Shown here piece after piece: positions 8,915 to 18,464 of a stretch of 64,000 nt of DNA; positions within the stretch are counted from its first letter, which is position 1, and the number at the start of each line of letters is the position of its first letter. Under the pieces are notes generated by a model that made no database searches, was not told where the DNA came from, and saw only the letters and a program-made list of their open reading frames with translations. The position numbers and the translations under genes were made by a program. This DNA comes from Saprospiraceae bacterium (GTDB lineage Bacteria; Bacteroidota; Bacteroidia; Chitinophagales; Saprospiraceae), in assembly GCA_020629035.1 (NCBI GenBank), contig JAHDEC010000003.1:124001-188000 (forward strand), read 5' to 3'.

Positions 8915-8960
8915 AACTAATACCCCAAAATATATTATGAGGTATTAGTTTAATTTTTTT
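8915..8960 (+). terminator. Intrinsic terminator after the YeeE/YedE pair
   Basis: Ten-bp stem AACTAATACC (8915-8924) with GGTATTAGTT (8941-8950), a 16-nt loop, then TAATTTTTTT. It lies between convergent genes. Confidence 0.7.
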
Positions 8961-9003
8961 CAAGCTTATTAGTTAGGCAGTCTCCGACCAACCATCTATA
9001 ACC

Positions 9004-10398
9004 CTAATCGAGGATCATTAATTTTTCATTTAGTAGAAATCGCTGAGATAACTCGTCCTTGATTAAAACCATATATAGTCCAGACTGCAGCGAGTTAATG
9101 TCCACCGTATTTACATTTTCTGAAGTGCTTTTATCAGTCAAGACTTTTACTCCGTTTGCATTGTAAATTTCAATCTCTAAATCTTGCCCGTTTGGGTTTT
9201 CTACATGGAGCATTGTTGAGGCAGGATTTGGATACAAGGATATGCTTTCCTGTGGGATGCTGCTTCTCTCATCAATTTCATCCTCTTCCAGACCCGTTTC
9301 GCAAGTAATTGTATACTCGATGATTTGTGCACAGCCATTTAAATCTACTACTTTGGCCGTAAAAGTTGTTCCGACATCATCTAAGCTTACTTCGACACAT
9401 TGTCCACAACCGACAGACCAGGCATCACAGGCAATATGATCAGGTTCCAACCATGATATTTCGTAATTAGGATTTATGTTGTGAAGCAATTCTGGTGTGC
9501 CATCCGGTGGAAGGTAGCCCATAACACAGATATATCCCCACTCATCTTCACAAAGATCACAATCAAAATCTCCAGGACACATATCGATAAAATATTCCTC
9601 ATCACACGGGAAAGAGCAACCGATTCCATCGAGGATTTCTTGTAAACTGTTGCAACCTGTTTTATTATTTGCTATATCAGTTCCAAGCATGTAATCATCC
9701 ATAGTGAGCACCGCTTCACAATCACATAACATATGGTTTTCTCTAATCGTAATATTTTGCACAAACGAAAGATTACTTAGAGAAGAAATATCGATCAGAC
9801 TAGCATTAAATCGAATGCGAATAAATCTACCACCGGGAATGGCAAGGGAAAGGTTTTCCAATCCAGTCAGTGTAACTAATTTATCATTGTTATCAATAGA
9901 TATTGACCCAGCTTCACGAATACCTCGTAAACCTATAAGACTAGATAATTCCCAGTTGTTTCTTAAAGAAACCCCAACTACTACATTTTGAATAGAGTGC
10001 AGTCCTTCTAAACTTGTCAGTGAAAAATTTTCATGGATCACAAGGGTCAATGAAGATGTTACATTCGATAGGGCTGTTAAGTCAATAAGACTGCTGTTAT
10101 TCACCAGTGATAAAGGCCCTAAGACTTGTGTTAGATTTTCCAAACCAGTGAGACTAACTAAATCGGGATTCCCCTCTATTAACAATCCGAAAGTTTCTGT
10201 GACACCAATCAAAGGTGATAAATCATGAATTGGTGTACCGGTCGAACCAGTTTTGATTTCTAAGACTCCAATGGATCCTACTAAAGTACTTCCTATATTA
10301 TCTACTTCTTCTTGAGAAGTTAGCAGATGAGTTTGACTAAAAGAGGCATTACTTAATACCAAAAAAATAGCAAGTAAAATAAAAGTCAATCGTTTCAT
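9004..10398 (-). CDS. Secreted Receptor-L-domain (LRR-like) protein with T9SS sorting domain
   Basis: 464 aa. The signal peptide (1-21, ending SNASFSQ) precedes about 200 residues of Receptor-L-domain-type leucine repeats with repeated LTGLENL, IDLTALSNV and SLIGLRGI units, each containing an aligned beta strand. A Cys-rich region follows (about 225-375; CDCEAVLTMDD, CSFPCDEEYFIDMC, CDLCEDEWGYIC). The last about 80 residues (SLYPNPASTMLHVENP onward) are a type A sorting domain. It should be exported by T9SS and anchored at, or released from, the cell surface. Ligand unknown. Confidence 0.8.
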   Translation of the reverse strand: MKRLTFILLAIFLVLSNASFSQTHLLTSQEEVDNIGSTLVGSIGVLEIKTGSTGTPIHDLSPLIGVTETFGLLIEGNPDLVSLTGLENLTQVLGPLSLVNNSSLIDLTALSNVTSSLTLVIHENFSLTSLEGLHSIQNVVVGVSLRNNWELSSLIGLRGIREAGSISIDNNDKLVTLTGLENLSLAIPGGRFIRIRFNASLIDISSLSNLSFVQNITIRENHMLCDCEAVLTMDDYMLGTDIANNKTGCNSLQEILDGIGCSFPCDEEYFIDMCPGDFDCDLCEDEWGYICVMGYLPPDGTPELLHNINPNYEISWLEPDHIACDAWSVGCGQCVEVSLDDVGTTFTAKVVDLNGCAQIIEYTITCETGLEEDEIDERSSIPQESISLYPNPASTMLHVENPNGQDLEIEIYNANGVKVLTDKSTSENVNTVDINSLQSGLYMVLIKDELSQRFLLNEKLMILD

Positions 10399-10654
10399 TA
10401 TATTAGTTTTTATGTGTTAGTAAAATTTTTGGACGGTACAGATAGGTCTTTAAAGGTGTGAAATTGCTAAAGAAAGGTGAAATTTTGTGGATGGTAATTA
10501 ACGCATAATAAGACGCTGAATATCTTAAGGTGGATGATAAATTAAAAGGGTGCACTCCCTTTGTTGACTGGTATTAGTTTTGAGAAACAGTCGATTAGTC
10601 TAAAAACATCTTTCGGTTTTCCATTTGTGTAAGGTTCTTACTAACTTGCTAGCT

Positions 10655-13084
10655 ATGAAGTATTTATTTAATGTATTGATTTTTTTACTACCTATTTCTG
10701 TGTTTGCTCAAGATGCAAGTTTAAAAGGGCAATTAGCTGATCAAGATGGTGAGGCGATATTGTTTGCCAATGTCTTGCTATTTGATCAAATTGACTCAAC
10801 TATGGTCAAAGCGGTTAGTTCTGACGATGTAGGTATTTTTAGTTTTAACAACATTGAACCTAAAAAATATTATCTCCAAGCAAGCTATGTGGGATTAAAC
10901 GATCTACAGGTAAATGATATAGATCTTAGTGAGGGAGGAGCTGTGGATTTGGGTGCACTGACTATGGAAACGAGTGCGGTCCAATTAGAAGGGGCGACTG
11001 TTACTGCAAAGCGTAGTATACTAGAAGTAAAAGCTGATCGAACCGTCTTTAATGTCGAAGGAACTATAAATAGTACTGGCTCTGATGGGATAAACTTACT
11101 GCGTAAAGCTCCAGGTGTTTTAATCGATAACAATAATAATATCCAAGTACTTGGACGCTCGGGAGTGCTAGTTTATGTCGATGGAAAACGCTTGCCACTT
11201 AGTGGAGTAGAGCTGAGTAGCTACCTTGAAAATCTACAAGCCGAGCAAATTGACAAAATCGATATCATAACTAATCCAGGAGCAAAGTACGAAGCTGAAG
11301 GAAACGCAGGAATTATTGATATCATCCTTAAGAAGGATAAAAGTCATGGATTTAATGGTAATGTAAATGGATCTTACAGCATTGGACTATATCCTAAATA
11401 TGGAGGAGGAGCGAGTGCTAATTTTAGAAACAGCAAGTTCAATGTTTTTGGGAGCATAAATGGAAGTACTGGTCAGCGATTTAATACCATGGATTTTACT
11501 AACCAGCAAAATGGCATTTACCAGACAGAAATAAATAATAGCGTAAACGATTTTGACAACCTTAATACTCGAGTAGGCTTAGATTACTTCATTAATGATA
11601 AAAGTACGATTGGTTTTTTGGTCAATGTTGGGGCAGATAATCGAATCGGTGATAGTTATAATAAAATCCAATTATCTCAGCTCAGTGATCGAGAAAACAT
11701 AGACAGCACCCTCATAGCGGAGACCGTTTCTACCACGAGCAATCAATTCCAAACTTATAATGTAAACTATGCCTATAAAGCTGGAAAGGATAGAACTTTG
11801 AACATTGATTTTGATTATGGTCAGTACGCAAATGATGTATTTCAAGACCAATCAAATTTGTATTATGATGCTGCAGAAAACAATGTGCTAACCGCCATTT
11901 ACAACGATTTTGATACACCCACGGAGATAAGTATTAGTTCGGCTAAACTTGATTATGAACAAAATGCTTTTGGTGGAAAATTAGGGCTGGGAACCAAGTT
12001 AAGTCAGGTTTTATCTGATAACACTTTCTTGTTTTATGACTTACCTGGTGATAGTTCGCAAATATTAAATACCCGCAACTCTAACCAGTTTAATTACAAC
12101 GAAAAAGTGTATGCTGGTTATGTAAATTATGCAAGAACACTAAGCCCAAAGCTAGATTTAAACGCTGGCTTAAGAGCTGAGTATAGTGATATTTTTGGAG
12201 ACCTAATGCCATTTGAAGAAGAGTTGCAGGAAGACCCTGTAGATCTAGAGTATTTGAGTTGGTTTCCCAATGTTGGTTTAAGTTATAAACTATCGCCCGT
12301 CCAGACCTTAAACCTGAGTTACGGAAGACGTATTAATCGTCCTGACTATAATGTATTAAACCCCTTTAATTATCAGATGAGTCAGCTGTCTTATATGAAA
12401 GGAAATCCTTTTTTAAGGCCTGAAATCGTAAATAACATAGAACTGAGTTACACCTTATTTTACCGCTTTAATTTTAAATTAGCCTTTAGTAAAACTGCTG
12501 ATCAAATCACCCGTTTGATTGCTCCTGATGACGAGGATCCGCGAGCAGGATTTATTACTTGGGCCAATTTAGCTTCACAATCTGTATATAGTTTTAATGC
12601 AAGTTTACCATTCCAATTTAAACCTTGGTGGTCCGCCTACTTTAATCTTAATAGTAGTTTTATTGATAATCAGGCAGATTATGGGGATGGCGCTGTGGTG
12701 GATGTTCAGGCATTTAGTTACACCATTTATCAGCAGCAATCTTTTACCCTAGGTAATGATATAACTGCCGAAGTATCTGGATGGTATTCGGGTCCAGGTG
12801 TCTGGGGTGGAGTCTTTTTGTATGATCCAAGTTTTAGTTTAGATTTTGGTCTTCAAAAGAAATTCTTGAAGAAGCGACTGAATGTCAGATTGAGCGTTAG
12901 CGATGTATTTTACGAAACCGGCTGGACAGGAAGGTCTAATTACGCAGGTTTAATATCTGAAGGAGCTGGCAATTATGATAGCCGCAGATTTGCAGTTAAT
13001 GTGAATTATACCTTTGGAAACGATAAAGTAAAATCAAGAAAACGTAAGACAGGAATTGAAGAAGAGTCAAAGCGAGTCAAGTAA
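10655..13084 (+). CDS. TonB-type outer-membrane receptor (carboxypeptidase-like N-domain, OMP_b-brl_3 barrel)
   Basis: 809 aa. Signal peptide (1-19, ending SVFAQ); a carboxypeptidase-regulatory-like beta-sandwich at about 22-100; a plug domain at about 120-225 (KAPGVLIDNNNNIQVLGRSG, then VYVDGKRLPLSG and DKIDIITNPGAKYEAEG); and a large C-terminal beta-barrel. The barrel ends with VNVNYTFG followed by a basic cytoplasmic-type tail, so the usual C-terminal aromatic residue is not terminal. It belongs to the outer-membrane beta-barrel receptors without a SusD partner. Substrate unknown. ATG at 10655 is chosen over an upstream TTG at 10625 because the signal peptide begins there. The stop lies 1 nt from the convergent neighbour. 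Confidence 0.85.
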   Translation: MKYLFNVLIFLLPISVFAQDASLKGQLADQDGEAILFANVLLFDQIDSTMVKAVSSDDVGIFSFNNIEPKKYYLQASYVGLNDLQVNDIDLSEGGAVDLGALTMETSAVQLEGATVTAKRSILEVKADRTVFNVEGTINSTGSDGINLLRKAPGVLIDNNNNIQVLGRSGVLVYVDGKRLPLSGVELSSYLENLQAEQIDKIDIITNPGAKYEAEGNAGIIDIILKKDKSHGFNGNVNGSYSIGLYPKYGGGASANFRNSKFNVFGSINGSTGQRFNTMDFTNQQNGIYQTEINNSVNDFDNLNTRVGLDYFINDKSTIGFLVNVGADNRIGDSYNKIQLSQLSDRENIDSTLIAETVSTTSNQFQTYNVNYAYKAGKDRTLNIDFDYGQYANDVFQDQSNLYYDAAENNVLTAIYNDFDTPTEISISSAKLDYEQNAFGGKLGLGTKLSQVLSDNTFLFYDLPGDSSQILNTRNSNQFNYNEKVYAGYVNYARTLSPKLDLNAGLRAEYSDIFGDLMPFEEELQEDPVDLEYLSWFPNVGLSYKLSPVQTLNLSYGRRINRPDYNVLNPFNYQMSQLSYMKGNPFLRPEIVNNIELSYTLFYRFNFKLAFSKTADQITRLIAPDDEDPRAGFITWANLASQSVYSFNASLPFQFKPWWSAYFNLNSSFIDNQADYGDGAVVDVQAFSYTIYQQQSFTLGNDITAEVSGWYSGPGVWGGVFLYDPSFSLDFGLQKKFLKKRLNVRLSVSDVFYETGWTGRSNYAGLISEGAGNYDSRRFAVNVNYTFGNDKVKSRKRKTGIEEESKRVK

Positions 13085-13085
13085 A

Positions 13086-14444
13086 CTATTCTAATAAGGT
13101 TTGCTTGTTGGATGGTAATTCGGCTCTAATGCTTGCAAGGGTAGACTCCCGTAAGTTTTCTGGTTCTAGTCGATGCAGATATTCAAGCATGTCTAGGATA
13201 CATAGCCGATTGTACACATCTAGACCTGAATGCCTGCTCATCTCGATTAGTTTTTCAATAAGCACTTCCTTCTCTTGAAGAGCTAGGATAGACTTAGCGA
13301 TTTGAAAACGATTAGATTGGTACTGTTTTTCAGACTTTTGGTGATATTGTAGGATAGTCCCTAAAAAAAGATCCATCGGATCGAAGATTATTTCCAGTGA
13401 ATTAGCTGGGTTTTTTCTATTAGCTACTCCATAACTGCTGTATGCTGATGCTAAATATCGATTGTTAATGAGGTCTAAGTGGGTTTTAATAAACAAGTCC
13501 CAATCCATGAGCAGCGCTGCATTGTGAGCTATTTTTTCAAGCTGCTTGATAGGTCGGTCATCCATACTACAAGATCCTCTAATCGCTTGGTTTCTGTGAA
13601 AAGCTAATAGTCCTTCTTCATCTTCAAATTGAAATGCTAGTTGCTCTAAAGTCGGATGGACAAACTGATGATATCCTTTCTCTAATATAGAATAATAAGC
13701 ATTTTTTAATTGGAGATCTTCCGCAGCAAAGTGCCTAATCCAATCTTCTCTCTTTTCTCGATCAGACCTAGAAAGGCTGTCTTTATATTGGAACTGAGCT
13801 AATGAGTCAATGTAGCCAATGAGATCAAAACCCTCATCTTTGCCTTGCCTACTTATTGTTTTAGTGTTTGAAAGGAATACTGGAGTTTTTGCATCAACTA
13901 CACAAAGTGAATAAGTAATAAGATCACCAAACTTAGGGTCTATGAGCTGGTAATTCCACTCTTTATCAAAGTACAAGGCACAGTCAAAATAATGTACTCC
14001 ATTCCTTCCAATCATGTGCGAAGCACTTCTAGCAAAGTTGGGCGCTTGAGCTCCTTTTGCTGATTTAAATGTTAGCCATTCACCATTAATTAAGGCAGCA
14101 TAGCTATGGTAGTCAAGGCTGGGCAGATCATTTTTTTTCACCACAAAGACATTTGAAACTACCTTGGTTTCAGGAAACTTGACCAATATTGAATCCTTGG
14201 ATAGATGATCTAAACTTGTGGAAAATGATTCTTTTCTCGCACTAGCATTGTATAAAAGTGTAGCAGAGGTATTGCTTAAAGAATAATAACTTTCATTCGA
14301 TTTGCATTGATTAAAGAGTTGTTCTTTTATCTCATATAAAGACTGGAGACTATCGATAACCTCGCTTGGAAATTCTCGATCGATAGCTTGAGCGTATATC
14401 TTAGAAAAGCACAATGCAAAGCATAAGAAACAAACAATTCTCAT
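13086..14444 (-). CDS. Secreted protein of unknown function
   Basis: 452 aa starting at ATG 14444 (an in-frame TTG at 14450 is less likely) with a clear signal peptide (MRIVCFLCFALCFSKIYAQ). The mature protein is mixed alpha/beta with a helical C-terminal half and few Cys. No family recognised. It has no sorting domain, so it is probably periplasmic. It converges with the outer-membrane receptor and lies downstream of the patatin gene on the same strand (48-nt gap), so co-transcription with the patatin is likely. Confidence 0.65.
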   Translation of the reverse strand: MRIVCFLCFALCFSKIYAQAIDREFPSEVIDSLQSLYEIKEQLFNQCKSNESYYSLSNTSATLLYNASARKESFSTSLDHLSKDSILVKFPETKVVSNVFVVKKNDLPSLDYHSYAALINGEWLTFKSAKGAQAPNFARSASHMIGRNGVHYFDCALYFDKEWNYQLIDPKFGDLITYSLCVVDAKTPVFLSNTKTISRQGKDEGFDLIGYIDSLAQFQYKDSLSRSDREKREDWIRHFAAEDLQLKNAYYSILEKGYHQFVHPTLEQLAFQFEDEEGLLAFHRNQAIRGSCSMDDRPIKQLEKIAHNAALLMDWDLFIKTHLDLINNRYLASAYSSYGVANRKNPANSLEIIFDPMDLFLGTILQYHQKSEKQYQSNRFQIAKSILALQEKEVLIEKLIEMSRHSGLDVYNRLCILDMLEYLHRLEPENLRESTLASIRAELPSNKQTLLE

Positions 14445-14492
14445 AGTCAATCTTTAGTATAAGATTCAAGCAAGGATGAAATGGTTGGCTGG

Positions 14493-15269
14493 CTAAGCAT
14501 TTAAATCACCTAAAAATTGAACGAGTTGCTTATTAGTATCGATAAACACTTTTGACTCATCATAGATCGTATTGCTCAGTTTGTTGTTAAAAATCCAATA
14601 CTTCCCGGTCGGTGACTCTAGGCACAAATCGATTTTTTCGAATTTGTGTTTATTGGATTGATGCAACATCATCTGATTTGCTTGATAAGTAACTTTAAAG
14701 CTGGTGTTTAGCTCTTTTTTTTCTTTTAAAGGAGGCGTAGCGATGTAGTGACCTAGTGTTTTGCTGGTTTTACCCAACAAAGGTTCGATTGGAAAATTAT
14801 CTAGAATACCACCATCAACATACATTTCACCATTGATTTCCATTGGAGCAAACATAAGGGGTACGGCGCATGAGGCCAGTAAAGGTTCGATAAGTGGTCC
14901 TGAATTAAATCTTACAATTTCTCGAGTCTGTAGGTTGGAAGCATTAATAGTAATGGGGATAGATAATTCTTCGAAGGTATCTGGTAAAAATTCTCTGAAT
15001 AATTTGCCATACTTATCCGAATTGAAAATCCCAGCTTTACTAGCCGTAAAATTGCTCAACTTGACCATCGAGTTATCAGAAAAAAACGACTTCATATCTG
15101 GAAATGAAACACCAGCAGCATAGAAAGCAGCTATAATAGCACCTGAGCTTACCCCAGAAATGATAGAAGGCCTCACCCCATGGCTTTCCAGCTTTTCTAA
15201 GAATGGCACATGAGCGACTCCTCTAATGCCACCACCACCAAGTACTAATCCTAATGTTTGTTGAACCAT
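14493..15269 (-). CDS. Patatin-like phospholipase
   Basis: 258 aa cytoplasmic or membrane-associated lipid acyl hydrolase. It has the oxyanion loop GGGGIRG (11-17), the nucleophile elbow GVSSG (39-43, catalytic Ser41) and the DGG motif of the Ser-Asp dyad in YVDGGILDNFP at about 150-160. The length is compact, consistent with the single-domain RssA/YlbK-type family. Substrate is inferred to be a phospholipid acyl chain. It is upstream of the unknown secreted gene on the same strand. Confidence 0.85.
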   Translation of the reverse strand: MVQQTLGLVLGGGGIRGVAHVPFLEKLESHGVRPSIISGVSSGAIIAAFYAAGVSFPDMKSFFSDNSMVKLSNFTASKAGIFNSDKYGKLFREFLPDTFEELSIPITINASNLQTREIVRFNSGPLIEPLLASCAVPLMFAPMEINGEMYVDGGILDNFPIEPLLGKTSKTLGHYIATPPLKEKKELNTSFKVTYQANQMMLHQSNKHKFEKIDLCLESPTGKYWIFNNKLSNTIYDESKVFIDTNKQLVQFLGDLNA

Positions 15270-15312
15270 TAAAATGAAGGTTTTACATTCTTTGCCAAAA
15301 CTATTAATAAAT

Positions 15313-15343
15313 AAAAAAGGGAATGTAAAACATTCCCTTTTTT
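15313..15343 (-). terminator. Intrinsic terminator of the His-rich lipoprotein gene
   Basis: AAAAAAGGGAATGT (15313-15326) pairs with ACATTCCCTTTTTT (15330-15343) around a 3-nt loop, with T runs on both strands. It lies downstream of the minus-strand lipoprotein gene and upstream of the patatin gene. Confidence 0.85.
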
Positions 15344-15365
15344 TAATCTATATTTCTTTAAGAGG

Positions 15366-15872
15366 CTATGCTGGGTTTATATGAAATCGAATTTGTGCAG
15401 TAGCAGTTTCACTTTCATGTTCATCGTCTCCATGTTCATGTCCTTCTTCATCATCATGAGCTTCATCTGTTTTAACAGTAGCTGTAATCATCCAATCTGA
15501 ATCTCCATAAAATCCAGCATCTTCTAGCAAATGGATACTCATGGTATGATTAAATGTGCCATTACTGTTGTGCGCATGTTCTTTGTAATCATAAATTATA
15601 CTTGTATCATTTGATAAGTCAGTAATGCTTACTGAAACATGGTGTACAATCATCCCTGTTTCACTGCTAAAGTCGACATCTAATTCGAGTACATCTCCAA
15701 CTGTATAATCGGCAGCCTCTTTATTAATTGCATCTGGCATGAGGGCTTCGGGTGAATTAATATTGACTACATATTCAAATAATTCGTGCGAATGATCTCC
15801 ATCACCACACGAGGCAAAAGCAATGCTTAATGTTAAAAATAGGCTAGTAATTTTCAATAATTTCATAGTCAT
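15366..15872 (-). CDS. His/Glu/Asp-rich lipoprotein, unknown function
   Basis: 168 aa lipoprotein (lipobox AFASC at about residue 21). Just after the Cys is GDGDHSHELFE, and near the C-terminus is a His/acidic tract (EAHDDEEGHEHGDDEHESE) that could bind Zn, Ni or Cu. The middle is a beta-rich sandwich of the kind seen in DUF4625-like Bacteroidota proteins; that assignment is tentative. Start could be ATG 15872 or ATG 15866. It has its own promoter-like box and terminator, so it is probably monocistronic. Confidence 0.65.
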   Translation of the reverse strand: MTMKLLKITSLFLTLSIAFASCGDGDHSHELFEYVVNINSPEALMPDAINKEAADYTVGDVLELDVDFSSETGMIVHHVSVSITDLSNDTSIIYDYKEHAHNSNGTFNHTMSIHLLEDAGFYGDSDWMITATVKTDEAHDDEEGHEHGDDEHESETATAQIRFHINPA

Positions 15873-15883
15873 TTTATTTGCCT

Positions 15884-15891
15884 CAAATGTA
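15884..15891 (-). promoter_or_regulatory. Candidate -7 box TACATTTG for the lipoprotein gene
   Basis: On the minus strand TACATTTG fits TAnnTTTG and sits 11 nt before the ATG at 15872. The -33 box is unclear. Confidence 0.4.
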
Positions 15892-15928
15892 GTTTTAATC
15901 TAATGATTAGTATATCTCAAAACTGACA

Positions 15929-17302
15929 TTACTCCTCTTCTAGGCTAACTTTTGACTTAGCTTTTGCTGCTTTTTTCACTTTTTCTACTTGTTCTTCAGA
16001 AGGTTCAATAGGTGCTGATGCTGCTACCTCTTCCTTGGCTGCTATTTTTTTCTCAGCTTTGGAAACTTCAGCCGGAGGAGTTGCGGCTTTCTTAGTGTTC
16101 TTTTTACTGGCTAGTTGGCTAGCGGCTTCTTTTAACTTTTCGTCTGTAGGTTTTCTAGCGGCTTCTTTAGCTTTTATTTCTTGAGCTATCTTATCTTTTA
16201 CATCTCCTTTTGCCTTAGCTACTTCTTTTTTGCGATCTATGGCTGCTTGACGCTCTTTTTCTTTAGTAAGACGATCTTCCAATGACTTTTTAGTTTCAAG
16301 CATGTCATTGAGTTTGACCTGTTTGCTTTCTACTCGTTGTTTAATCATTTGGAGTTTAGCCATTCTAATCTCCTGTTCCAACTGTCCATCGGTGGTATTG
16401 ATTTTTCTTTCTTGGAATGACATTTCATCTTCATCGCGCTTTATAGAAACCGACATTTTATCGATAGCGGATAATAGACCATCATATCTTCTTTTTACTC
16501 GATCGTAAGCGTTATTAGCTCCACCTTGATTTTGTTGGCTACCACCAAATCTTTTTTCTTTAACTACTTTAAAATAACCATCAAGACGCTTCCAGATAGC
16601 TTTTCTATCTTCTCTGGTGAACTCAGCATCATTAAACTTATTTTGAATAGATTTTAATTCTTCAAAAATGGGTTTTAAGCCTAGATCTTTATCGATTTTT
16701 TGTTGGACGTTGTCGAGCATCTCGTTAAACTCACTTTGTACAACTTTAGACTTTTCTTTAAATTCTTTTTCAAGGTCGCTTTTCAGTTCTTTAAGCGTTC
16801 CAAATATTTCATTGGTTTTTTCTCGCAGGCTTTGTGCGTGATCTCTAAATAAGTTTTTCTCCCTTACTTGAGCATCCACTTTGCCCCAGAATGTTTTCAT
16901 ATCATTCCAGATGCCACTGTCAAATTTGGTGAGTTGGCTGACTTTTTCTTTAAGTTCTTGTAGCTCATCACCGTACATTTCGTTCATCTTAGAAGATAAA
17001 ACAACAAAATGCCACTCGGTTTTAGCTCTATTTATTAGATCTGTTCGATCCACTAGTATATCCTCAGGTAAAATACTTTCTGTGATATTTAAATCTCGTT
17101 CGATGACTTTATGGTTCTCTGGGAAGGTCATTTCTTTTCCTTCTCTCCAATCATTCATCATTTGCTTATAAAAATCTTCTGTAGCTACTTCTTCTGGAAA
17201 ACAATGAATGTTTACCTTGTTTTCTTTGTCTAATAATTCAATTCCGATAAGCAATTTTTCTTCTGTGGCATTTTTTCCCCACAATACTAGTTTCTTTCTC
17301 AT
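15929..17302 (-). CDS. Coiled-coil cytoplasmic protein, DUF349-like segment
   Basis: 457 aa, no signal peptide. An N-terminal folded part of about 100 residues is followed by long coiled coils and a Lys/Ala/Glu-rich low-complexity C-terminus (KEAARKPTDEKLKEAASQ, ending KAKSKVSLEEE). Residues about 215-255 (KFNDAEFTREDRKAIWKRLD followed by GYFKVVKEKR) resemble the repeating helix pattern of DUF349, the family that includes the RNA-binding-associated YccJ/RraB-neighbour proteins; this is only resemblance. The basic tail could bind nucleic acid. Function unknown. Upstream of asd on the complementary operon side but separated by 59 nt. Confidence 0.6.
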   Translation of the reverse strand: MRKKLVLWGKNATEEKLLIGIELLDKENKVNIHCFPEEVATEDFYKQMMNDWREGKEMTFPENHKVIERDLNITESILPEDILVDRTDLINRAKTEWHFVVLSSKMNEMYGDELQELKEKVSQLTKFDSGIWNDMKTFWGKVDAQVREKNLFRDHAQSLREKTNEIFGTLKELKSDLEKEFKEKSKVVQSEFNEMLDNVQQKIDKDLGLKPIFEELKSIQNKFNDAEFTREDRKAIWKRLDGYFKVVKEKRFGGSQQNQGGANNAYDRVKRRYDGLLSAIDKMSVSIKRDEDEMSFQERKINTTDGQLEQEIRMAKLQMIKQRVESKQVKLNDMLETKKSLEDRLTKEKERQAAIDRKKEVAKAKGDVKDKIAQEIKAKEAARKPTDEKLKEAASQLASKKNTKKAATPPAEVSKAEKKIAAKEEVAASAPIEPSEEQVEKVKKAAKAKSKVSLEEE

Positions 17303-17361
17303 AGTGTCAACTTTCTGTAATTATTAAAATCAATGGGCTGATTTCTTCTTCAGCCTTTCTG

Positions 17362-18363
17362 TCAATTTATTAGTTGGTGCTCTAACAGATATTCTGCTAT
17401 TTGTACCGTGTTAGTCGCTGCTCCTTTTCTTAGGTTGTCAGAGACCACCCACATATTAAGACCATTTTTAATCGAATGGTCCCTACGTATACGTCCCACA
17501 AAAACTTCATCTTTATCATATGCATCTAGCGGTGTAGGATAAATATTGTTTTTCCAATCATCTTGGACAATGATGCCTTCGCTATCCTGTAACAATTGTA
17601 TAACTTTTTTTAAGTCAAATTCGTTTCGAAATTCTATGTTAATTGATTCCGAGTGACCACCAAAAACAGGTACTCTTACACAGGTTGCTGTGATAGCTAT
17701 AGTGTCATCAGCTAAAATTTTCCTTGTTTCATTGACTAATTTTATTTCTTCGGTTGTATATGCTGTATCATCGAAATCTCCGCAATGTGGCAGACAATTA
17801 GCAAAAATAGGGTGAGGGTAGGCACATTCTTCGGCCGATAATTTTTCGCCTTTTTTTTCTGCTTCGTATTGATTCACCGCATTTACACCAGTTCCGGTAA
17901 ACGATTGGTAAGTCGAAATGACTAATCGCTTAATCGAGAAAGCTTCATGTAATACTTTCAAGGGAAGCATCATCTGCATGGTGCTACAGTTGGGATTAGA
18001 GATTAGCAAATCATCTTTAGTTAGGACTGAGCCGTTGACTTCCGGAACAACTAGGGGAACTTCTTTATCCATTCGCCAAAAACTAGAATTGTCTATTACC
18101 ACTGTACCGACTGCTGCGAATTGTTTGGCATATTTACCTGAAGTACTTCCTCCTGCTGAAAAAATAGCAATGTCTGGTCTGGCTTCGATGGCACTTTCGA
18201 CCGATTGGACAGTATAATCTTCTCCTTGGTAGCTTATGATTTTACCTATAGACCTTGCTGATGCAACTAATATTAGTTCGGATATAGGAAAATTTCGTTC
18301 ACTCAATACTTTTAAGAGAACATTTCCTACTAAACCTGTGGCTCCTACGATCGCTACTTTCAT
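17362..18363 (-). CDS. asd: Aspartate-semialdehyde dehydrogenase
   Basis: 333 aa. Reduces aspartyl-4-phosphate to the semialdehyde with NADPH for lysine, threonine and methionine synthesis; cytoplasmic. It has the NADP-binding loop GATGLVGNVLLKVL at residue 7 and the catalytic Cys126 in SNPNCSTMQMM. The phosphate-binding and His-containing segment FGGHSES is near residue 225. Length is typical. The intergenic region upstream contains an inverted repeat (see 18381-18404). The ATG at 18363 is clear. Confidence 0.95.
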   Translation of the reverse strand: MKVAIVGATGLVGNVLLKVLSERNFPISELILVASARSIGKIISYQGEDYTVQSVESAIEARPDIAIFSAGGSTSGKYAKQFAAVGTVVIDNSSFWRMDKEVPLVVPEVNGSVLTKDDLLISNPNCSTMQMMLPLKVLHEAFSIKRLVISTYQSFTGTGVNAVNQYEAEKKGEKLSAEECAYPHPIFANCLPHCGDFDDTAYTTEEIKLVNETRKILADDTIAITATCVRVPVFGGHSESINIEFRNEFDLKKVIQLLQDSEGIIVQDDWKNNIYPTPLDAYDKDEVFVGRIRRDHSIKNGLNMWVVSDNLRKGAATNTVQIAEYLLEHQLIN

Positions 18364-18380
18364 TGTTATTTAATCTTACC

Positions 18381-18404
18381 GAACTTTTCTAAGTTCAAAA
18401 GTTC
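18381..18404. promoter_or_regulatory. Candidate operator, inverted repeat GAACTTTT-N8-AAAAGTTC
   Basis: Perfect 8-bp arms (18381-18388 and 18397-18404) lie 18 nt upstream of the asd start, in a divergent intergenic region. A dyad here suits a repressor site that could serve asd and/or the lamin-tail gene. No specific regulator can be assigned. Confidence 0.4.
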
Positions 18405-18464
18405 ACTTATATTCAACGATAATTTAGCTAACAAATTTTTCAACTTGAGCCAAAACCATTAAGT

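Noticed and set aside
9704-9991. 95-aa plus-strand frame inside the Receptor-L gene
   Set aside because: Complement of leucine-rich repeat codons; no independent signals.
10545-10562. Hairpin AAAGGG-TGCACT-CCCTTT upstream of the TonB-type receptor as an operator
   Set aside because: Short stem, no nearby consensus promoter at the right spacing, and no second copy; not supportable.
17336-17355. Hairpin GGCTGA/TCAGCC downstream of asd as a terminator
   Set aside because: Stem is only 6 bp and the following minus-strand tract is not a proper T run.
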